Shown: positions 56,684 through 64,000 of the stretch, one piece after another
Layout: every line of letters starts with the position of its first letter
Numbering within the stretch: the first letter of the stretch is position 1
Assembly (NCBI GenBank): GCA_010093685.1
Contig: MU006218.1
Span: 1,361,637 to 1,425,636 of the forward strand
Reading direction: 5' to 3'
Source of the DNA: Ophiobolus disseminans
Lineage: Eukaryota > Ascomycota > Dothideomycetes > Pleosporales > Phaeosphaeriaceae
DNA: 64,000 bases
Notes under the pieces: generated by a model
Database searches by the model: none
Told to the model about the DNA's origin: nothing
The model's input: only the letters and a program-made list of their open reading frames with translations
Position numbers and translations under genes: made by a program

Positions 56684-58354
56684 GGCAGCATTGCTGTCCG
56701 TACATGTCCGTGTCGTAGCCAGACCATACACAGTGCTGATAGCTCAAGAGGTGCTAATGTCAGACAGAAAAGGAGCTTTCAATGTTTGCAACTTTTGTGC
56801 GGTGTTCGGGCAACTATGCTCAAGGGATGTATAGATGGAGTGAGGGGTAACCTCACGCCTGGTAGCCTGGAGCGGTGCCAGCCAACGTCGCCTGAAACAA
56901 ATGATAGGTGCTGGACACCGTTACAGGTGCTGCACGAAAGCGCAAATAGCTCAATTACCCGCTAGGCTAATTTGTCAGCAACAAGATTTGGGCAATCCGG
57001 TATACGAAGTATTGGTAAGTCGGACAGATTAAGAGCAAATATACCCACCTCAGGAGAGCCGCTTCCTTATCCTTGAACTACCTATCCTCAAATCGTATGT
57101 TGCACCAAAGGACACCCAAATTTCTAACTCACTTGTAATTGAAGTTTGTGTGCGATTATGCACAACATTCCCATCCGACAGCCTCAGGTTCCCGTTCCAT
57201 AGATCACGTGCCCTTGGGGTCAGTCTAGCCTGTTTGGGCATAGCCCCCACAGCGTGTATAGTCCATCTCCATTCTCTCACCCGTACATAGCAGTTAGTTA
57301 GCACCTCATGCATCATACTGCCACTATTCCATGCGCTATCTCCTCCGTACAGTCCATCAATTCCCAAGAGTTGTGCGACTGCTACCTTTGATGCATGTTG
57401 CCCTCCGCAACGGGAGCGTGAGACATCTCACCTCGCAACTTTTGACCTAAATATTGCGCCGTAATTCGACACTGCTAGTAACAGAGCTCCGCCGAGCCGG
57501 TACTACACAGGATCTGGTCCGATATCGGGGCAGTCGCGTTTCGAAGACCGTGAATTCGTCACATTGGTACCGCGAGCGTTCATATGGATCAACGACTGCA
57601 TAAAGCGCAAATTGTGAGATAGAGAAACAAGTGACGTCGTGAACAGCATGTCGTGTGCGATACCGAGTTGCACGCTGTTGCTTCTGAAGTTACGAAGTAT
57701 GTGCAGGTGTAGCCATCTGAAGATGCTTCTGTGGACAAGACGGGCCTCACCTGCACCACGCAAGCGACCTCGGCAGACTACCGGTACACCCTTTACGTTT
57801 ACACTAACGAGTGCTGGGCATCAACCTTAATCTTTTTTATACACAGCCATTTCATTTGTATATCCTATTTAACTACGTGCATATTAGGAAGATCAATCGA
57901 TCCCATCTTAAAACGCGAGACCTCTCCTGAATGAAAATTGAGCAGAACCACGCAAGCGCCCTGTTCTCTCAGCCACGTAGAATACAAGAAATCAGAGAAT
58001 AGAAAGACACAGGACATGTAACTAGGTGGACGTATATTTTTAGACCCTTACGATGAATATCAAGGCACCACTCCGCCAGTATTCTCACATCATCTCAACT
58101 ATCAACTCACGATGCACAATAATTGGACATCATACAGTCTGCTCAATACGATACTTTTCTACCATATCGCCACGACTTCCAAACAACCTATGCAATGCTC
58201 TTGGGTATCCCAGGAAAACAAGAAAAAATCGCACCGATATATGCAGCGAAAGAGAACTCAACGCCACGACCGTCTTCCAAGCGCGAAACAGTATATCCAA
58301 AAGCAGCCAGCTAGATACACGAGAAACTATACATCCCATACCACCTGTCCTCGA
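56684..58354. other. intergenic, nothing recognised
   Basis: About 1.7 kb between the CorA-type gene start and the kinesin gene end. Open frames are short and unsupported; no inverted repeat or RNA gene was recognised. AT-rich near 57830-58050. Confidence 0.4.
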
Positions 58355-61300
58355 TCAATTATCCCCACTCTCCTCGCTCCCCTCCCCACTACTAAAATAA
58401 CTCTGATCCAACCTCAAAATCCACTCAATCTTCTCGCGCTCACTGCGCGCACGGAAAATATACGTATTCCTGCGCGCAAAGACTGCGAAAATATTGTCTT
58501 TGTGTGCCGCGCCGCCAGAGCCATTTACATCACGACTTGCACTGCCGTTCAGGAGTCGCGCAATCTGCGGGCTGTGGTCCACGCGCGCGGTTGAGATGTT
58601 GACGGCGTTGATCTCGTCGCCATCCGTGGAGTAAATGTGCATGTATGGTTTGCGTAGCTCGACGAAGCGCCGGATCCAACGCGTGTTTGTGGGGTCGGGG
58701 GTGAGGAGGAAGGAGGATTTCATGAGGTTTGGGTTTTTGGAGACGAAGCGCACCGTGGCGGTTAAGCTGGGTGTTGCTGCAGGTAGAGGAGAGGGTGAGC
58801 GTGGTGCGAATGCGGCGCCGTTGGAAGGGGGTTCGAGGTTCGTAGCGTTGAGTATGATTTCTGCTGGTGCTTTCTTGGTCTGCCAGAGATTGATGACGCG
58901 GGTGAGAAGGGCGGTTTGGCGCTCGTCTAGTTCGTCCGATGGTGAAGCGGCGAGGTTAGGAACGGAAAGCGCTTTCGAGCTCAGGACACTCCTTGCGGTT
59001 TCGATCTCCGCAATGCGACGACGCCGCTTCTCAATACCGATGAAATCTCGTACAAGGGAGACGCCCCGAGGAGTCCAACCTGCCAGTTGCTCTTCGCCTT
59101 TGATGTAATCGTTGCGGGTGTTCATTCGCCAGAGATCGGTAGCGCGCTTGACGGATGTGGGACGGATGGCAACGTTGAAGATGCCAACGGTGGAATGTAC
59201 GATCTTGACGGTATTCCAGAGTGTGGCGAGGGAGAAGAGCGAGGTCTGCCGAATGTATTGGCGGCTGCGGATCTGGAGGCCAAGGTCGAGTGAAAAGGTC
59301 ATGGGTTCGACCAGCTTGGACGATGTGACGTTGAAGAGGAGTGTTGCTTGGACCCGATACCTGTCTTGTGTCGCGCGATCGAGGAGTAATGAACCGTGAG
59401 CTGTGCTGTCCCAACGTCCCACGAACTTGACATTTGAAGTTCCATCAGCATGATCTCGGACGACAGGCGGCGCCACCAGGTCGATGGGCACTTCCCTCAC
59501 AGGTGAGTCCAATCCAGGCGCATTGCCTGAAGCATCAACGAGGCGTATTCGACCCATACGCATTGAGCTCACATTCTGCCACTGTAGTGTGTCACCAGAG
59601 GTGTGCGTCAGATTCACAACAATGCGACGAGCCAGACCTTGATGCAGCTGATACACCCCAGCATCCATGACACTACTTTGAGTGACCTCAACAGGCTGGT
59701 ACGTCCCGTCGTCTGTGATCTCGTGGATTTGTATCCGCGAGAAGATATCGTGCGTATCCTCGGTGTAGAACTCCGACTCCGGTAACCGTGCAGTTTTCCG
59801 CTTCTGTTTTGGTTTATCTGCAGTATCGCGCATATCGTCCCAGCTGAGAAGTTTGTCAAGGTGTATCTCAGACACTTTTGCAAAGATCGAGACCCGAAGA
59901 AAGATGTCTCGGGGGCTGGGATACGGTACACTCATACTGTGCATGCTTTCGAAGCGGACTGGGCCTTCATCGAAGTCGGTGATCCACGTTGTGGTTGTTG
60001 CACCACTTTCATCTGATACGCCTGGTAAGAAGAGCACTGCATGTACCTTGGTGCCCTCTCGTTCAGGGAAGCCCACAAATTCATGCATGCCGACGTTAAA
60101 TTTTAGGGTAGTAGAAGGTGCTTCAGCAGACGAAGGCTCCAATGAAAGGCGGATGATACCGATGGGATTCGCTGTATAAGGAGAGATCACATCAAGACTG
60201 AAGTCCCGTACTCTCGATTCGAAGACGGCAGCCAGTGGGACATCGACGTCGCCAATGCGCGAAAACTCTGGCATGCAGGGCTCCGAGAAAGGCGACTCGG
60301 GGTTGAAATGTTGCAAATACTCGGGCCGGTTCATGTACTGATTGATCTGGTGCATCCGCCGGACTCGTTGGCGCAGCTTGTCCAGTGACCAAAGATGGAC
60401 GACATCATTCCTGAAGTCTATGACACGAACACCAACACAGGGTTTTGTTGCACTTTCGAGGCAGTCATCTTCCTCGCCCGGGATCCCCATGTTGACCAGA
60501 TCGTACGACGAAGGGACACAGTGGCCCACATCTACTATGCAGAATTGGAAAACGACCCTCTTGCCCATTTGCTGGCTCATAATCTGGGCTTCCTTCATAG
60601 TCGCTGCGTTTTGAAGAATGGTCTCTGCCATGGTGACGTATTTGCGGCGCCGCCATTGTTGGAAGACCCTCTTGGTCAGGTCCAGCCTCTTATCAGTTTG
60701 CTCTTCCTGCGCTAGAGTTTCACTGGCCTCAGTTGCTGATTCGTGTCCCAGCTCCTTCAGGTGGCGCTCGTATTCTTGTTTCTGCTCTTGCATTTGTTTT
60801 TCCATCTCAAGCTTTGCAGCACGCAGTTGCTCCAGCTCCACCTTGGCTTCTGCGTCAGCCTTTAGCTTGGCGTGATAGTCTTCCTTTTGTTGATCGACCC
60901 TCTCCTGCATGTCATCCCGCATCTCTTGCATTTTCTCACTACCTTCATGTTGCGGCGTTGAAGGCATGGTCAACATAGTATCGAGCGAGAAATTGTCGAG
61001 AGTACCTCCTGATGCGTACTTCTCTCGTACAGGGTACGAAGAGGTGGATTCAGTGTCCTCGTCATTTAACCAGATTCGACTCTCTGGGCGCTTCCTAATC
61101 TCCCGAAGTCGGTTCAGATCCTCAAACAGTGCATCGAACTCCTCGTCAGCAAGGTCTTCTACACGCTTGTCAGAGCCCACTAACACAGTTAGAGCTTCTC
61201 TTCGTGCGTATGAGAACTCGGACTCCCGACCGCGGTGCCACAGTGCCGGTGACCCAGCTCTTGGGCTATCGGTGTCAAAGTCGGAGTTGGCGATACTGAT

Positions 61301-63231
61301 TGTGCTGAATGATCTGTCGTGACCTGGCCTTGGTGCGGGGGATGGAGAATTCAAATGGCTCGGTGTGACCGAGTGACGAAGCAGGCTGGTGCCGATTTCC
61401 GCGCGTTCGGCTCTTGCCTCTTGTGGGTTGTTAAAGCGGAAGATGTGGAAGTCGCCTAAGATTATGCGATGCCCACTCTTGAGGACCTTTGGTTTGCTTA
61501 TGCGCACACCATTGACCATGACACTCGCCGTTTCTTTTGGTATTACGGTGACCTTGCCGTCCACATTCTCGAAATGACAGTGATCGGCTAGAATTTGAGA
61601 ACCATTCAAGCGTATCTGCGCGGTCTGGCCTTCAATGTCAGAATTGCCGACGGTGGTTGTACCCGGTTTCAGATTGTAGACCAAGCACTCGGTCAAAAGT
61701 GGATCATCACTCAAGTTGACCAAATGCGGCATGTTCTTTGGTGTCGTTAGTCCGACAAATCCCTTTTCAATACTGATGCCCAACTCCTCTAAAGCAGCCT
61801 CTCGCTCCTTATGGATCTCCTCAGTCTTCAAGAGCTTCTCTTCCCATGTTTGGTTGAGATCTTGGTACAGCTTTTCCGATTGGTTGAGTTGCTCCACGAT
61901 CTCGGCCTTGGATACCTTCTTGACTGTGCCATCTTCTTGAGTGATTGAAACTATTTGCTTGTCCAGAGGCGTGTCAGGCGCATATTGTTCCTCGGCTATT
62001 CCACCGCCTACACCTGACCCTCCACCAGTGAGCTGCGAGCGTAATTTCGAAAGCTCTTCCTTGAGTTCTCTAATCATTCGTGCATTTGGATCTTCGTTTA
62101 CGACTGCGTGGTTCTTGATCCGCTTGGCGGAGTCAGCATATCGAAGGGTTGAGAGCGTTTCCTCGAAGTTGATGTCGGCTGGTGAAATTGCGGCAATCAT
62201 AGCCGTCATGCTGTTGCCGCCCAGAGAGTCCTTCAGCAGCCATGTCAGAATAGAGTCGCGGTATGGCACTTGGGTCTTCTTCTTTCCGCTCGACATGTCG
62301 GCAAGCGCTGCAATGACACGGCCTAGAGTTGACAGCGACCTGTTGATCTCGGCACCCTCCTTCAACCGCGCACCGGTGGCTCCCGTAGACTGAGCTCTTT
62401 CTGAACCAGCCAGATCCACCAAGCTAATCTTTGCAACCCGCTCTCCGCTCATGCTAGTCTCGACATCGTGGCGTTTCTGACTGAGGGTCAGGGTGAAGAC
62501 GGCGTGTGACCGTGAGGACGTCTCGTTCATGTTGGTCGCGGCGACGGTACGGGCCTTGTTTCCTTCGTCCATCAGGTTCTCAATCTCAGGGAATGACTGC
62601 ACGACCAATTTGGCCAGGTCTTCAACGTACGGACCCGTGGACGGATGCTCTCGCACTCGCAGGTTGCCCTTGTTCGACGGGTTCAGCAAGTCGCGCACTC
62701 GCTCGTTGTAGATTTCCAGGTACGACACCTCGACAGTGAAGCTCAGATTCTTGTCCGCCTGCATGGCCTGTATCCGCTGGAACATATCTTGACAAATCTT
62801 TGGGATGATTCCATATTCTTGTCCATACCCCATCATCGAGTATGATTTTCCCGAACCCGTCTGGCCATATGCGAAAATACAGTTGTTGTATCCCTGGAAG
62901 GCATTGTCGAGCAGCGGCTTGCCCAGGTCCTCGTGGAGATCATCCTGCCCGGCGTAGTTCGGAGCTTTGCGGTCGAAGGACCAGTAGGACTTGTCGAATG
63001 CGAACGTCTTGGAGCCCTCGAGGGCAGCTTTGGCGGCTTTGCCTTTGACGTCGTGGCTAGGAGGTCTGAGGATGGTCTGGTCGCCCTTCATCTGCACGAT
63101 GCATTGCGCCTTGCGATCGATTTCTGCTACTATCAGCTCTATTACCTCCCCATAAGCCTGTTATATATACCTCGACCATTGAACGGCCTGCATCGCACCA
63201 CCACCTTGATGTTTCCCCCTCCGGATGCCAT
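58355..63231 (-). CDS. kinesin-3 motor (UNC-104/KIF1-like)
   Basis: Exons 63231-63171 and 63123-58355 over a 47-bp intron give 1609 aa; the join reads FNGREIDRKAQC. The motor domain (about 1-360) has the P-loop GQTGSGKS at 107-114, NMNETSSRSHAVF (switch I) and SLVDLAGSERAQST (switch II). Neck and coiled coil follow, then an FHA domain (about 490-610; TTVGNSDIEGQTAQIRLNGSQ, HCHFENVDG), KIF1B/DUF3694-type regions (TAQKR, RFDVTSSKLVEP-like blocks), and a C-terminal PH domain (FLLTPDPTNTRWIRRFVELRKP to EREKIEWILRLDQ). This is the layout of fungal Kin3/UncA, the motor that carries early endosomes and other vesicles along microtubules in hyphae. Its head-to-head neighbour is TRM5. Start chosen at MASGGGNIKVVVRCRPF, the usual N-terminus. 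Confidence 0.95.
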
Positions 63232-63723
63232 GTTTGTGTCTTGCTCGGATGCGCAGGTGGATGTGGAGAAGAGCGGCCAGTGCACGGCTCAAGTAGCTGC
63301 TACGATCATGCGCGAGGTTTGGGCGTCTTCATGGCAGTTCGAGGGCATGCGGGGGCAGACGGCGGCTCAGGAGGCGTGGGTTGTGGTTGTACGCTGTTGT
63401 GTTATCGAGTCGCGTTCAGGGCAACTTCTCGAGATTGCGCGAATCCTTGCCGCCTTTATGCAGCACCTCCGTCGGGGTGATCCTAGCCAAGCCACCCCAG
63501 GACCCTGATCCCCTCCGCCCGATACGAGTGCACAGCTGTGAAAAGGAATCCAAGTAACCAAACTGTCCCTAGAAGACATTCACGCAAAACGCGACTGTAA
63601 GAGCCGCACGCCCGGTACGTTACCGGTGACCTGGACCCTGCGTCATCGAATGAATTCGCCAAAAAGTTCCCTCACTTGAAACGAAAGCACGAAACCAGCA
63701 ACCACAAATCCGACTGCACATCA
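63232..63723. promoter_or_regulatory. shared divergent promoter, kinesin-3 and TRM5
   Basis: About 490 bp separate the two opposite starts. No obvious TATA box; CACGCAAAACGCGACTG and GATCCCCTCCGCCC words present. No gene could be supported in it. Confidence 0.5.
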
Positions 63724-64000
63724 ATGTCCTCCGCCGATATGTTCACGCCTCCCATCAATCGCGCCATGAAGGTGCTGGACAAGAGTTTCTTCCAAAAGAC
63801 CATCAACACCTCCGCTGCCCGCATTTTCAACGCCAAAGACATCTCGAGATGTCGCAAAGAGCTTACCGCAAGCAACGACGCTCTGCCGAACAACCGCATA
63901 GACCCAATCAGACCAGACCCAGAAAGCGAAAGGGTGCAGAAAGGCGGGAAATGTCTGCTGCTGCGGCCGGAGGTGGTTCACAACGGTGAGTCAGCCATGG
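63724..64000 (+). CDS. TRM5: tRNA (guanine37-N1)-methyltransferase TRM5, 5' part only
   Basis: Exon 1 is 63724-63985, followed by a GTGAGT donor; the rest lies right of the window. The encoded N-terminus (MFTPPINRAMKVLDKSFFQKTI, AARIFNAKDISRCRKEL, GGKCLLLRPEVVHN) matches the N-terminal domain (D1) of eukaryotic TRM5. The enzyme methylates G37 next to the anticodon of many tRNAs, using S-adenosylmethionine, in cytosol and mitochondria. The methyltransferase core is not visible here. The first ATG at 63724 and a second at 63739 are both in frame. Confidence 0.87.
   Translation, partial: MSSADMFTPPINRAMKVLDKSFFQKTINTSAARIFNAKDISRCRKELTASNDALPNNRIDPIRPDPESERVQKGGKCLLLRPEVVHNGESAM

Noticed and set aside
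1..64000. tRNA, rRNA or CRISPR-like arrays
   Set aside because: None was recognised by eye. Fungal nuclear DNA would not carry CRISPR arrays, and no cloverleaf with a convincing T-loop was found; a tRNAscan run could overturn the tRNA part.

Overview
The window is nuclear DNA of a filamentous ascomycete, most likely a Dothideomycete of the Pleosporales type. Supporting signs are many short introns (about 47-80 bp, GT-AG, with CTAAC/CTGAC-like branch points), a HET-domain gene, a decayed NLR-type tetratricopeptide gene, a Fot1/pogo-type transposon, a DUF1776 gene and a DUF3176 gene. Exon joins were inferred by hand from splice signals and reading-frame continuity; no alignment or transcript data were available. 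Family names come from recall of motifs.

Left arm (1-7.3 kb), accessory: the 3' end of a broken TPR (kinesin-light-chain-like) gene carries a TA-flanked DDE transposon (396-2194) with long inverted ends and one in-frame stop in its transposase. After a quiet stretch comes a puzzling region (about 3.3-7.1 kb). It has no convincing protein gene but has regularly spaced minus-strand TATA boxes, each leading into a unit of roughly 400-600 bp with scattered similarity between units.

Core block (7.3-22.5 kb): GH16 glucanase, ALG12 mannosyltransferase, CLIP-170-like CAP-Gly protein, a secreted/membrane kelch protein with eight exons including one of 12 nt, COP9 subunit CSN4, mitochondrial ribosomal protein bL21m, and the ribosome-assembly factor NSA2 (seven exons, 261 aa).

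Middle (23.5-45.3 kb): HET-domain protein, a GW/WG-rich 1043-aa protein, a possible small three-exon gene with a GC-AG intron, a small membrane protein, a kinase-like protein lacking catalytic residues, a serine esterase, a Sel1-repeat protein, DUF1776, a WSS1-like DNA-protein-crosslink protease, DUF3176, and a sulfotransferase-like P-loop protein.

Right arm (46.2-64 kb): an MFS sugar transporter, a secreted Hsp70/actin-fold-like protein that has lost its nucleotide motif, and a decayed flavin monooxygenase sit together and look like a small accessory cluster. They are followed by a 1508-aa CorA-type membrane protein with a polyproline insert, a kinesin-3 motor, and, divergent from it, the start of tRNA methyltransferase TRM5 running off the right edge.
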